64,000 bases of DNA from Elusimicrobiota bacterium (GTDB lineage: Bacteria; Elusimicrobiota; Elusimicrobia; FEN-1173). A program made the translations under genes and the position numbers. Below the pieces are notes generated by a model. It worked only from the letters and a program-made list of their open reading frames with translations. It did no database searches and was not told where the DNA came from. The stretch spans positions 1,984,001 through 2,048,000 of the forward strand of contig JADJJR010000001.1 in the NCBI GenBank assembly GCA_016706425.1, given 5' to 3'. Positions 14,268-22,656 of this stretch are shown in pieces; the first letter of the stretch is position 1; the number at the start of each line of letters is the position of its first letter.

Positions 14268-16652
14268 TCAAACCCGCTTCGGCGTCGACGCGTCCAACAG
14301 GCGCTTCGTCATGGGCACCACGCTGTCGGGGTTGAGGGAGAGGGAGTCGATGCCCGCTTCGACGAGGAATTGCGTGAAGTCGGGGTAATCCGACGGGGCC
14401 TGGCCGCAGATGCCCACGGGGCGTCCCTTGCGGTGCGCGGCGGCGATCACCATGCGGATCATCGTTTTGACCGCTTCGTCCCGCTCGTCGAAGACCTTCG
14501 CCAAAAGGCCCGAATCGCGGTCCACGCCCAGGGTCAATTGCGTTAAATCGTTGGACCCGATGGAGAACCCGTCGAACCGGTCCGCGAAGTCCTCCGCCAG
14601 AATCACGTTGGAGGGGATTTCGCACATCACGTAGACCTGCAGGCCCCTTTCGCCGCGTTTCAACCCGAACTCCGCCATCGTCGCCAGCACGGCGTCGGCC
14701 TCTTTGAGCGTCCGGCAAAAGGGAACCATCACCACCACGTTCTCGAGGCCAATCCCCTCCCGGACTTTCTTGAGCGCGCGGCATTCCAGCGCGAAGCCGT
14801 CTTTGTACCTCGGGTCGTAATAGCGAGACGCCCCCCGGAACCCGATCATGGGATTTTCTTCCTTCGGCTCAAAACCCCGCCCCCCCAGCAACCGGCTGTA
14901 TTCGTTGGTCTTGAAATCCGACAAACGAACGATCACCGGGTCCGGCCAACGGGAGGCGGCGATTTGAGCGATGCCCGCGGCCAGCCGATCCACGAAGTAA
15001 GCGCGAATGTCCTTGTGCCCGGCGGTCAATTTCAAAATGCGCGCCCGGTCCGGTCCGCGCACCCGCTCGAAATGCGCCAGGGCCATGGGATGGATCTTGA
15101 TCTGGTCGCTGATGATGAACTCCATGCGCGCGAGCCCGATGCCCCGGGCGGGCAGGCGCCAACCGCGAAAAGCCGCCTCCGGACTCGCCACGTTCATCAG
15201 GATCCGCACCGGCAATTCCCCCAGTGCCTCCAGAGGGACCTCGCGGGCTTCAAAAGCCAATCGTCCGTCGTAAACAAACCCCCGCTCCCCTTCGGCGCAG
15301 GACACCGTGACCTCCCGGCCCTCCCGCAAGGCGGCGATGGCGCGGGCCGCGCCGACCACGGCGGGAACCCCCAACTCCCGGCTCACGATGGCGGCGTGGG
15401 AGGTGCGCCCCCCGTGCTCGGTGACGATGGCGGCGGCTTTTTTCATGAGCGGAACCCAATCGGGGTTCGTGGCCGCGGTCACCAGAACGGACCCGGCCTT
15501 GAAGCGCCCCATGTCCTTCGGATCCCGGATCACCTGGCTCGGCCCCGCGGCGATGGCGTCGCCGATGGCGATGCCCTCCACCAGGCGCGGGCCTTTCCCC
15601 TTGAGCGTGTACGTTTTGACCGAGCCCGTTTTCTGCGATTGGACGGTTTCGGGGCGGGCCTGGACAATGAACAAGTCGCCGGTGTCCCCGTCCTTCGCCC
15701 ATTCGATGTCCATGGGTTTGCCGTAGTGTTTTTCGATGGCGGCCCCCCAACGCGCCAATCGAAGAACCTCATCGTCGGAGAGCGTCCAGGCGGCGCGTTC
15801 CCGCGCGGTGGTGAGCCGGTTCCGCGTCGGGACGGCCCCCGGGGCGAACACCATCCTCTTTTCTTTTCGACCCAGGGACCGGGCGAGGATCGGCCGCGCC
15901 GCGGGGTTGTCGAGGAGCGGTTTGAACACGACGTACTCGTCCGGGGTGGAGATCCCCTGGACAATGTTTTCCCCGAGGCCCCACACGGCGTCGATGACGA
16001 CCACCCGGGGGAAACCCGTTTCGGGATCGAGGGTGAACATCACCCCCGCGCAGGCCTTGTCGGACCGGACCATGCGTTGCACGCCCACGGACAGGGCGAT
16101 TTTAAGATGGTCAAACCCTTTTTGTTCCCGGTAACTGATCGCCCGGTCCGTGAAGAGCGACGCGAAACAGTCGCGCACGGCGCGGAGCAGGGCCTCTTCG
16201 CCGACGATGTTCAGATAGGATTCGTGTTGGCCGGCGAAACTGGCCTCGGGCAGGTCCTCGGCCGTGGCGCTGGAGCGCACCGCCACGGACAAACGGCGGA
16301 CCCCGGCGCGGCGGGCGAGTTCGGCGTGGGCGGAGCGAAGGGCGTTTTGCAGGGGTTCGGGCAGGGGCGCGGCGCGAAACGACGCGCGCAACGCCGCGCC
16401 GGTTTGTTGAAGGGATTTGGCGCCTCGGTGGAAATCGTCCAACCGGCGACGGATTTCGCCGCGGAGACCCGCCGCGTCCAGGAATTCCCAAAAGGCGGCG
16501 GCCGTGGTGGCGAACCCCTCGGGGACCCGCACGCCGGCCCCGCGCAGGCGGCCGGTCAACTCGCCCAGGGAGGCGTTCTTGCCGCCGACGGAGGGCACGT
16601 CGACGAGCCGAAGATCTTCAAACCATCGGACACGCGGGACGGAGACGTTCAT
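14268..16652 (-). CDS. ppsA: Phosphoenolpyruvate synthase
   Basis: The enzyme converts pyruvate, ATP and water to PEP, AMP and phosphate in gluconeogenesis. The 794-residue protein, the family's normal length, has the N-terminal ATP-grasp domain (VGGKNASLGEL, RSSATAEDLPEASFAGQ), the swivelling phosphohistidine domain (GGRTSHAAIVSRELGVPAVVG, with the catalytic His) and the C-terminal PEP-binding barrel (MIGFRGASRYYDP, GLQVYVMCEIPSN, GICGQAPSD). The ATG at 16652 has a GGAGG site about eight bases upstream; an adjacent in-frame GTG at 16655 is the alternative. It lies 33 bases behind the UspA gene, so the two are likely one minus-strand operon. Confidence 0.97.
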   Translation of the reverse strand: MNVSVPRVRWFEDLRLVDVPSVGGKNASLGELTGRLRGAGVRVPEGFATTAAAFWEFLDAAGLRGEIRRRLDDFHRGAKSLQQTGAALRASFRAAPLPEPLQNALRSAHAELARRAGVRRLSVAVRSSATAEDLPEASFAGQHESYLNIVGEEALLRAVRDCFASLFTDRAISYREQKGFDHLKIALSVGVQRMVRSDKACAGVMFTLDPETGFPRVVVIDAVWGLGENIVQGISTPDEYVVFKPLLDNPAARPILARSLGRKEKRMVFAPGAVPTRNRLTTARERAAWTLSDDEVLRLARWGAAIEKHYGKPMDIEWAKDGDTGDLFIVQARPETVQSQKTGSVKTYTLKGKGPRLVEGIAIGDAIAAGPSQVIRDPKDMGRFKAGSVLVTAATNPDWVPLMKKAAAIVTEHGGRTSHAAIVSRELGVPAVVGAARAIAALREGREVTVSCAEGERGFVYDGRLAFEAREVPLEALGELPVRILMNVASPEAAFRGWRLPARGIGLARMEFIISDQIKIHPMALAHFERVRGPDRARILKLTAGHKDIRAYFVDRLAAGIAQIAASRWPDPVIVRLSDFKTNEYSRLLGGRGFEPKEENPMIGFRGASRYYDPRYKDGFALECRALKKVREGIGLENVVVMVPFCRTLKEADAVLATMAEFGLKRGERGLQVYVMCEIPSNVILAEDFADRFDGFSIGSNDLTQLTLGVDRDSGLLAKVFDERDEAVKTMIRMVIAAAHRKGRPVGICGQAPSDYPDFTQFLVEAGIDSLSLNPDSVVPMTKRLLDASTPKRV

Positions 16653-16685
16653 CACGACCTCCCCCCGGCCGGGGTGGCGACCGGG

Positions 16686-17570
16686 TTAGGGAACGATCAA
16701 CACCGAACCGGCGGCGTGCGAGGCCACTTTGCGGGACACGCTGCCGATTAAAAACCGGTCCAGGCGGGAGAGTCCCCGCCGACCCATCACGATCACATCC
16801 GCGCCCCGCGCCCCGGCCGCGTCCAACAGCGTTTCCGCGGGAAAGCCTTCACGGAGCAAAATGTCCGCCGGAGGCCGTCGGCCCGCCCAACGTTTCGCCG
16901 CCCGGGCCAAGACGGTCCGGCCTTTTGTGAGTAAATCCGCCCGGGTTTGTTTGAGCAAGTCCACGGAGAGGTAGGCCTCGGTCGGAAGGCCGAAGGGACC
17001 CGGCCGCCAGGCCGCCAAGGGGTGCAACACCGCGTGGACCAGCGAAAGGCGCGCGCCGCCGACCGGTCCGAAGCGTTTCAAAAACGCCGACGCCCTCTCG
17101 CCGCCGGGCGTTCCATCGACCGCCAACACCGCGTGGAAGGATTTCTTTCGCCCGCCGCCCCGGACGATCCAGACCGGGACCGTGGCCCGCTCCAGGATTT
17201 TTTGCGAGACGCTGCCGAGGAAGATCGCCTTGACCGGGTTCAAACCCCGGGCCCCCAGGACGATCAAATCCGCCTTGGTTTGGACCGCCTGGGCGAGAAC
17301 CGCGCCGGCCACGTCCATGGATTCGACCACAACCGCCCGTGCCTTCCAACCGCGCGCCCGCCGCAGGTCCCGCGCGACAGCCTCGGTCAAGGCCACGGCG
17401 CTTTTCTTAAGGGCCTCCGTCACGGAGGTCAAATTTTTCTCGGGGGCCGGGACGGGCGTGGGGGTCACGTTCAACACGGTCACGCGGTGCGCCCCGGCGG
17501 TCGCCCGCGCCAACAAATCCGACGCCCGTTTGGAATGGTTCGACCCGTCAACGGCCAACAGGATGTTCAT
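16686..17570 (-). CDS. Tandem UspA-domain universal stress protein
   Basis: The 294-residue protein contains two Usp domains. The first begins MNILLAVDGSNHSKRA and ends with LIVLGARGLNPVKAIFLGSVS. The second ends VIVMGRRGLSRLDRFLIGSVS. Both keep the ATP-binding Gly-rich pattern GxxG-9x-GS, so it probably binds ATP. Double-Usp proteins are typical of bacteria facing energy or redox stress. The start at 17570 follows a purine-rich AGGGGG. It is transcribed divergently from the ANTAR regulator and sits upstream of ppsA in the same direction, suggesting that PEP synthase is expressed together with a stress response. Confidence 0.9.
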   Translation of the reverse strand: MNILLAVDGSNHSKRASDLLARATAGAHRVTVLNVTPTPVPAPEKNLTSVTEALKKSAVALTEAVARDLRRARGWKARAVVVESMDVAGAVLAQAVQTKADLIVLGARGLNPVKAIFLGSVSQKILERATVPVWIVRGGGRKKSFHAVLAVDGTPGGERASAFLKRFGPVGGARLSLVHAVLHPLAAWRPGPFGLPTEAYLSVDLLKQTRADLLTKGRTVLARAAKRWAGRRPPADILLREGFPAETLLDAAGARGADVIVMGRRGLSRLDRFLIGSVSRKVASHAAGSVLIVP

Positions 17571-17601
17571 GGCAAGCCCCCTGGGTGTGTCTTCTCCCTC
17601 A

Positions 17602-17610
17602 ATCATACCA
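17602..17610 (-). promoter_or_regulatory. Extended -10 promoter of the uspA-ppsA operon
   Basis: The minus strand reads TGGTATGAT, a -10 hexamer TATGAT with a TGn extension, about 32 bases before the uspA ATG at 17570. No convincing -35 box is visible. Confidence 0.4.
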
Positions 17611-17642
17611 CGAACGGAGCCGCCCGGCGCGCCGTTTCGCTT

Positions 17643-17671
17643 TTGACGACCCGTCGGAAATGAGCTAGATT
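17643..17671 (+). promoter_or_regulatory. Sigma70-like promoter of the GAF-ANTAR gene
   Basis: TTGACG (17643-17648), a 17-base spacer and TAGATT (17666-17671) are followed by the ATG at 17703 with GAGGAG before it. Confidence 0.55.
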
Positions 17672-17702
17672 AGTCTTCTCATCCCCCCGCGAGGAGCGCC
17701 CC

Positions 17703-18923
17703 ATGGCCCGTGCAAAGACCGCCGTTGTTTTGGACACGTCCGAAGAATTGGACCTGCTGCACAAAATCACCAACATCATCGGGTCCACCCTGGAACTCAA
17801 CACCATGCTGCAGGAAATCGTCGGCCTGGTCAGCGGGGTCACGCGCGCCGACGCTTGTTTTATCTATCTCCACGAACCGGCCCAGGACTGCCTGGTGTTG
17901 TCCGCTTCCAAAACCCCGCACCCCGGGGAAATCGGCCGAATCCGCCTTAGGATGGGCGAAGGTTTGACGGGCTGGGTCGCGGAGCACAAAAAACCCCTGG
18001 CCCTTCCCGAAAAAGCCCACGAGGACCACCGCTTCAAATTTTTTCAAAACCTCCCCGAAGACAAATTCGAGTCCTTCCTCTCGGTGCCCATCCTGATCAA
18101 GGACGCCGTGGTCGGGGTCATCAACGTCCAGCACCGGAAGGCCCACACCCACACGGAACGAACACAAAAACTCCTCACCACCATCGCCCGCCAGGTGGGC
18201 GGCGCCCTGGAAAACGCCCGGCTGTACGAGGAAACCCGCCGCCGCGCCGACGCCATTCAAACCCTGTCGGCCGTGAGCCACACCGTGGCTTCCGACCGCT
18301 ACGCCGACGAGATTTTGCAGTTGATCGTCAGCATGACCGCCGGCCTGCTCAAATCCAAAATCTGCTCGGTGATGCTTTTGGACGAAACCGGGGCGGAGTT
18401 GCGCATCGCGGCGACACAGTCCCTTTCGGAGGCCTACCGCAACAAACCGGCCCTGCTGGTGGAGAAAAGCCTCTCGGGCCAGGCCGTTTTGCAGAAAAAA
18501 CCCTTGATCGTGAAAGACGTGCGCCAAGACAAGCGGTTTTCCTTCCGGGACATCGCGGTGACGGAGGGGCTCGTGTCCCTGCTGTCGGTGCCCATGCTGT
18601 ATAAGGGCAAGGTGCTCGGCGTGATCAACACCTACGCCGCCGAACCCTACGACTACACCAAGGACGATGTGTCCATCCTGCAGTCGGTGGCCAACCAGTG
18701 CGCCTCGGCCATCATGCAGACGCGCCTCCTGCAAGACAAACTGGCCGCCCAGGAACAGCTCGAATCGCGCAAACTCGTCGAACGGGCCAAGGCCCTCCTC
18801 ATGAAAAAGCGGGGACTCTCCGAACCGGACGCCTTCCGCGAAATTCAGAAGCAAAGCATGGACCGCCGAAAATCCATGAAAGAAATCGCCGAAGCCCTCC
18901 TTTTGGCGGCCGATCTCGGGTGA
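17703..18923 (+). CDS. GAF-GAF-ANTAR RNA-binding antitermination regulator
   Basis: The 406-residue protein has two GAF sensor domains (about 25-170 and 190-335) and a C-terminal ANTAR domain (about 345-402). The ANTAR domain is recognised by LVERAKALLMKKRGLSEPDAFREIQKQSMDR-type spacing and the closing IAEALLLA helix. ANTAR proteins bind paired hexaloop hairpins in nascent mRNA and prevent intrinsic termination; known cases (NasR, AmiR, EutV) mostly control nitrogen use. GAF domains sense small molecules or redox state. The stop overlaps the GTG of the NAD synthetase gene as GTGA. A candidate target leader lies before amtB at 39966-40042 in this window. The first GAF could bind glutamine, 2-oxoglutarate or another ligand, which the sequence does not reveal. 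Confidence 0.9.
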   Translation: MARAKTAVVLDTSEELDLLHKITNIIGSTLELNTMLQEIVGLVSGVTRADACFIYLHEPAQDCLVLSASKTPHPGEIGRIRLRMGEGLTGWVAEHKKPLALPEKAHEDHRFKFFQNLPEDKFESFLSVPILIKDAVVGVINVQHRKAHTHTERTQKLLTTIARQVGGALENARLYEETRRRADAIQTLSAVSHTVASDRYADEILQLIVSMTAGLLKSKICSVMLLDETGAELRIAATQSLSEAYRNKPALLVEKSLSGQAVLQKKPLIVKDVRQDKRFSFRDIAVTEGLVSLLSVPMLYKGKVLGVINTYAAEPYDYTKDDVSILQSVANQCASAIMQTRLLQDKLAAQEQLESRKLVERAKALLMKKRGLSEPDAFREIQKQSMDRRKSMKEIAEALLLAADLG

Positions 18924-20596
18924 TCCGCCTCGCCCTCGCCCAGATCAACTCCACCGTCGGCGATTTGGCGGGGAACGCCGCGCTCGTTTTGCGCGACGCC
19001 CGCCGGGCCGCCGACGCCGGCGCCGACTTGGGGGTCTTCCCCGAAATGGCCCTCACGGGCTACCCCCCCGAAGACCTCCTCCTCCAACCGTCTTTCCTCG
19101 CCGCGACCGAAAAAACCCTTCGCGGCCTCGCTCGGGCTTTGCCCCGGGGCATCGCGGTCGTGATCGGCGCGCCCACCGCCACCGGCCGGTCGCTTCGCAA
19201 CTCGGCGGTGTTGATGCGGAACGGAAAAATCCACGCCCGTTTCCACAAATGGTTTTTGCCCAACTACGGGGTGTTCGACGAGGAACGCTATTTCGAACCC
19301 GGCGACGTTCCCGTGGTTTTTGATCTGGGGGACGCGCGGGTCGGGTTGACCGTTTGTGAAGACCTTTGGCGCCCCGGCGGTCCCGCCGGGGCCGCCGCCC
19401 GGACGGGCGCGTCTTTGATCGTCAACCTGTCCGCCAGCCCCTACCACGAATTGAAAACCCGCGAGCGGGGCGTCGTGATCAAGAAAAAGATCGTTGAAAC
19501 CGGCGCCGCCGTTGCCTACTGCAACGCCGTGGGGGGCCAGGACGAACTGGTTTACGACGGCGGCAGCCGCGTTCTCGACGCGCGCGGTCGGACCATCGCC
19601 CAGGCGCCCCAATTCGAAGAGTGCCTTCTTTTCGCCGACGTGGACGCCCCCGCGCGCGCCCGCCGGGGGACCGCGGCGGCGAAATTCCCCGCGCGGCGAA
19701 CGGAACGACCGGCCTTTGCGCCCGTGCGGGCGCCGGCCCTGGAGCGGGACGAAGAGGCCTACAACGCGCTCGTTCTCGCCACCCGGGATTACGCTGTCAA
19801 AAATAATTTCAAGAAAGCGGTCATCGGTCTTTCGGGCGGCATCGATTCGGCCCTGGTGGCCTGCGTGGCCGTGGACGCCCTGGGGAGGGACAACGTGATC
19901 GGCGTGACGCTGCCCACGCGATTCAACGCGACGGAAACGAAAGCCGACGCCCGTGCCCTGGCGGAAAACCTCGGAATCGCCTTCCACACGGTCCCCATCG
20001 AGGAGACGGTCCAGTCCTTCTTAAAGGCCCTGGCCCCGCTCTTCGCCGGGCGGACCGCCGACACGACGGAGGAAAACCTCCAGTCCCGCGTGCGCGGCAC
20101 GACCCTCATGGCGCTCTCCAACAAATTCGGCTGGCTGGTCCTGACGACGGGCAACAAGTCCGAAGTCTCCGTGGGCTACTTCACCCTCTACGGCGATTCG
20201 GCGGGCGGCTTCGCGGTCATCAAAGACATCCCGAAAACCCGCGTCTACGCGCTCGCCCGCTGGCGGAACGCTTGCGCCGACCGGGCGCTCATTCCCGAAA
20301 GCGTTTTCACGCGCCCCCCCACCGCGGAGTTGCGCGAGAACCAAACGGACCAGGACAGCCTGCCCCCCTACGACGTGCTCGACAAAATCGTCCACGCCTA
20401 CGTCGAGGACAACCGGGGCCTCGACGCCATCGTCCGCGGGGGCGTGCCCCGCGCCGTGGCCGCCCAAACCCTGCGGCTCATCGACGGCATGGAATACAAG
20501 CGGCGCCAGGCCCCCCCGGGGGTCAAGATCACCCCGCGCGCCTTCGGTCGGGACCGGCGCATGCCCATCACCAACAAATTCAAAGTCCATGAATAG
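18920..20596 (+). CDS. nadE: Glutamine-dependent NAD+ synthetase
   Basis: The enzyme makes NAD+ from deamido-NAD+ using glutamine as ammonia donor. The N-terminal nitrilase-like glutaminase domain shows the Glu-Lys-Cys triad in FPEMALTGYPPED, HKWFLPNYGVFDE and VGLTVCEDLW. The C-terminal synthetase has the PP-loop GLSGGIDSALVACVA and LVLTTGNKSEVSVGY. At 558 residues it is a normal two-domain form. I chose GTG 18920, overlapping the ANTAR gene stop as GTGA, because the conserved protein begins VIRLALAQINSTVGD there. Its coupling to a presumed nitrogen regulator fits its use of glutamine. Confidence 0.95.
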   Translation: MIRLALAQINSTVGDLAGNAALVLRDARRAADAGADLGVFPEMALTGYPPEDLLLQPSFLAATEKTLRGLARALPRGIAVVIGAPTATGRSLRNSAVLMRNGKIHARFHKWFLPNYGVFDEERYFEPGDVPVVFDLGDARVGLTVCEDLWRPGGPAGAAARTGASLIVNLSASPYHELKTRERGVVIKKKIVETGAAVAYCNAVGGQDELVYDGGSRVLDARGRTIAQAPQFEECLLFADVDAPARARRGTAAAKFPARRTERPAFAPVRAPALERDEEAYNALVLATRDYAVKNNFKKAVIGLSGGIDSALVACVAVDALGRDNVIGVTLPTRFNATETKADARALAENLGIAFHTVPIEETVQSFLKALAPLFAGRTADTTEENLQSRVRGTTLMALSNKFGWLVLTTGNKSEVSVGYFTLYGDSAGGFAVIKDIPKTRVYALARWRNACADRALIPESVFTRPPTAELRENQTDQDSLPPYDVLDKIVHAYVEDNRGLDAIVRGGVPRAVAAQTLRLIDGMEYKRRQAPPGVKITPRAFGRDRRMPITNKFKVHE

Positions 20597-21386
20597 CCCC
20601 GTCGTGTTGATCACCGGCGCCTCCTCGGGCATCGGCCGGGCCGCGGCCCGGCAATTCGCCGCGCGGGGCTGGCGGGTGGCCGTGGCCGCTCGGCGCAAAG
20701 AACGCCTCGACGCCCTCGCCGCCGAGATCGTCGCCGCGGGGGGGGCCGCGCCTTTCGTGCTGCCGGCCGACGTGTCGCACCCCCACGAGGCGCGCGCCGC
20801 GGTCGCCAGCGCCGCCGACCACTTCGGCCGTCTGGACGTGCTGGTCAACAACGCGGGCGTCCTGCGCATGGCGCCCTTCCTCGCCATGCCGGTGGAGGAG
20901 ATGCGCGAAATTTTTGAAACCAATTTTTGGGCCACGGTGGAGACGGTCCGGGCGGCCGCCGGGGTCATGGAAAAACAGGGCGGAGGACGGATCGTGCAGG
21001 TGGGGTCGGGGGTCGGCCGCCGCGGCCTGCCCTTCATGGCCGCCTACGCGGCCAGTAAGTTCGCGCTCCTGGGATTGACGGAAAGCCTGCGGCTGGAGCT
21101 CGGCCCCCGGGGGATTTCGCTCTCCCTCGTCCTTCCCGGCGGCACCGACACGGAAATGCCCAACAATCTCGACCGGTCCCGCCTGCCCCCGGGCTACCCC
21201 CAACGCGAAGGGTACCGGGTGTCGGCGGACCGGGCCGCGCGGGCGGTGGTCAAGGCGGCGCTCGGCGCCGGCCCCGAAATTTACGTTCCCTGGTGGGTGC
21301 GGCCCGGCGCCTGGCTGTCCAGCCTCTGGCCGTCCCTCGCGGACCGAATCATCAAAAAAGGATACAGGACCGTTCAATGGAAATAG
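20589..21386 (+). CDS. Short-chain dehydrogenase/reductase
   Basis: The 265-residue protein is a classical SDR. It has the NAD(P)-binding TGASSGIG, the LVNNAG strand and the catalytic YxxxK in YAASKFALLG, with the Ser of the triad in QVGSGVGRRG. Substrate and direction are unknown. A basic residue pair after strand 2 (AARRKER) suggests NADP(H). It overlaps nadE by eight bases and ychF by ten, so it belongs to the same operon, although no metabolic link is obvious. Confidence 0.9.
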   Translation: MNSPVVLITGASSGIGRAAARQFAARGWRVAVAARRKERLDALAAEIVAAGGAAPFVLPADVSHPHEARAAVASAADHFGRLDVLVNNAGVLRMAPFLAMPVEEMREIFETNFWATVETVRAAAGVMEKQGGGRIVQVGSGVGRRGLPFMAAYAASKFALLGLTESLRLELGPRGISLSLVLPGGTDTEMPNNLDRSRLPPGYPQREGYRVSADRAARAVVKAALGAGPEIYVPWWVRPGAWLSSLWPSLADRIIKKGYRTVQWK

Positions 21387-22450
21387 GCATCGTCGGACTT
21401 CCCAACGTTGGCAAATCGACGCTCTTCAACGCCCTCACGGGGGCCGCCGCGGCGGCCAGCAACTTCCCCTTCACCACCATCGACCCCAACGTCGGCGTCG
21501 TTCCCCTCGCGGACGAACGCCTGACCAAATTGGGCGAGATGTTCAAAAGCGAAAAAGTGACACCCGCGGGCATAAAGTTCGTCGACATCGCCGGACTCGT
21601 GAAAGGGGCCAGCCAGGGCGAAGGGTTGGGCAACAAATTCCTCTCCCACATCCGCGCCGTCGACGCCATCGCCCACGTGGTGCGCTGCTTCAAAGACCCC
21701 GACGTCGTGAACGTGCTCGGGCAACTCAACCCCGCCGAGGCGGCCGACATCATCGAAACGGAGCTCCTCTTGGCCGACCTGCAACAGGCCGAGAAGGCCC
21801 TGGACAAGATGCACGGGCCCGCGCGCTCCGGCGACAAAAAAGCCAAGGAAAAACTCGAGATGATGCAGGGGCTGGTCCAAGGTTTCAAGGAAGGGAAATC
21901 CGCGCGCGTGCAAAACATTCCGGCGGACGTCCAGGCGGAGCAGGGTTTCCTGACCGGCAAACCCATTCTCTACGTGGCCAACGGCGACGAAACGGGCTCC
22001 GACGCCGCGATGTTGGCGGCCCTAAAGGCCCGGGCCCGGATCGAGGGGGCCGGCGTGGTTTCCCTCTGCGCCAAGATCGAGGCCGAAATCGTCCAACTTC
22101 CCGCGGAGGAACGCCGCGACTACTACAAGGAAGCGGGCATTCGGGAACCCGGGCTCGACACCCTGGCCAAGGCGGGAAAGGACCTGCTGGGCCTGATCAC
22201 CTTTTTCACCGCCGGGCCCGAGGAGAGCCGCGCCTGGTCGATCTCCCGGGGCACCAAGGCCGTCAAGGCCGCCGGAAAAATCCACTCCGACATCGAGCGC
22301 GGTTTTATCCGCGCGGAACTTTACAAATACGACGATTTGGCCCGGCTCGGTTCGTACAAGGCCCTGCAGGAAAAGGGTCTTGTCTCCATGGAAGGGAAGG
22401 ACTACGAGATGAAGGACGGGGACGTGGTGTATTTCCGGTTCAACGTTTAA
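21377..22450 (+). CDS. ychF: Ribosome-binding ATPase YchF/OLA1
   Basis: The 357-residue protein is near full family length. It has the P-loop GLPNVGKSTLFNAL, switch segment FTTIDPNVG, DIAGLVKGAS and a C-terminal TGS domain (AGKIHSDIERGFIRAELYKYDDL, GDVVYFRFNV). YchF binds ATP more readily than GTP, associates with ribosomes and negatively modulates the oxidative-stress response in E. coli. The ATG at 21377 lies inside the end of the SDR gene. Its stop overlaps the following small membrane-protein gene as TAATG. Confidence 0.96.
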   Translation: MEIGIVGLPNVGKSTLFNALTGAAAAASNFPFTTIDPNVGVVPLADERLTKLGEMFKSEKVTPAGIKFVDIAGLVKGASQGEGLGNKFLSHIRAVDAIAHVVRCFKDPDVVNVLGQLNPAEAADIIETELLLADLQQAEKALDKMHGPARSGDKKAKEKLEMMQGLVQGFKEGKSARVQNIPADVQAEQGFLTGKPILYVANGDETGSDAAMLAALKARARIEGAGVVSLCAKIEAEIVQLPAEERRDYYKEAGIREPGLDTLAKAGKDLLGLITFFTAGPEESRAWSISRGTKAVKAAGKIHSDIERGFIRAELYKYDDLARLGSYKALQEKGLVSMEGKDYEMKDGDVVYFRFNV

Positions 22451-22656
22451 TGGCCCTCACCCCCGAAGAACGCGAGGCGCACATCGACCTCATGGTCAAG
22501 ACCGCCCTGTGGTCGGGGTGGATCCTGGCCCTGGCGGCGCTCCTGCTGGGGGGGCACACGCTCACCCGCTTTCACCGCCGCCTGGTGGACCTGCAAACCG
22601 AAAACGACGGGTTAAAAATAGAAATCAGTTCGCATCGCTGTCCGGCGCGCTCCTGA
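22450..22656 (+). CDS. Small single-pass membrane protein with a coiled-coil tail
   Basis: The 68-residue protein starts on the ATG that overlaps the ychF stop (TAATG). It has one membrane helix (about residues 18-36, LWSGWILALAALLLGGHTL) and a C-terminal helical segment with heptad-like spacing (LVDLQTENDGLKIEIS). No family is recognised. The final 11 codons overlap the convergent CreD-like gene by 32 bases, so the exact C-terminus may be under little constraint. The tight coupling to ychF argues that it is translated. Confidence 0.55.
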   Translation: MALTPEEREAHIDLMVKTALWSGWILALAALLLGGHTLTRFHRRLVDLQTENDGLKIEISSHRCPARS

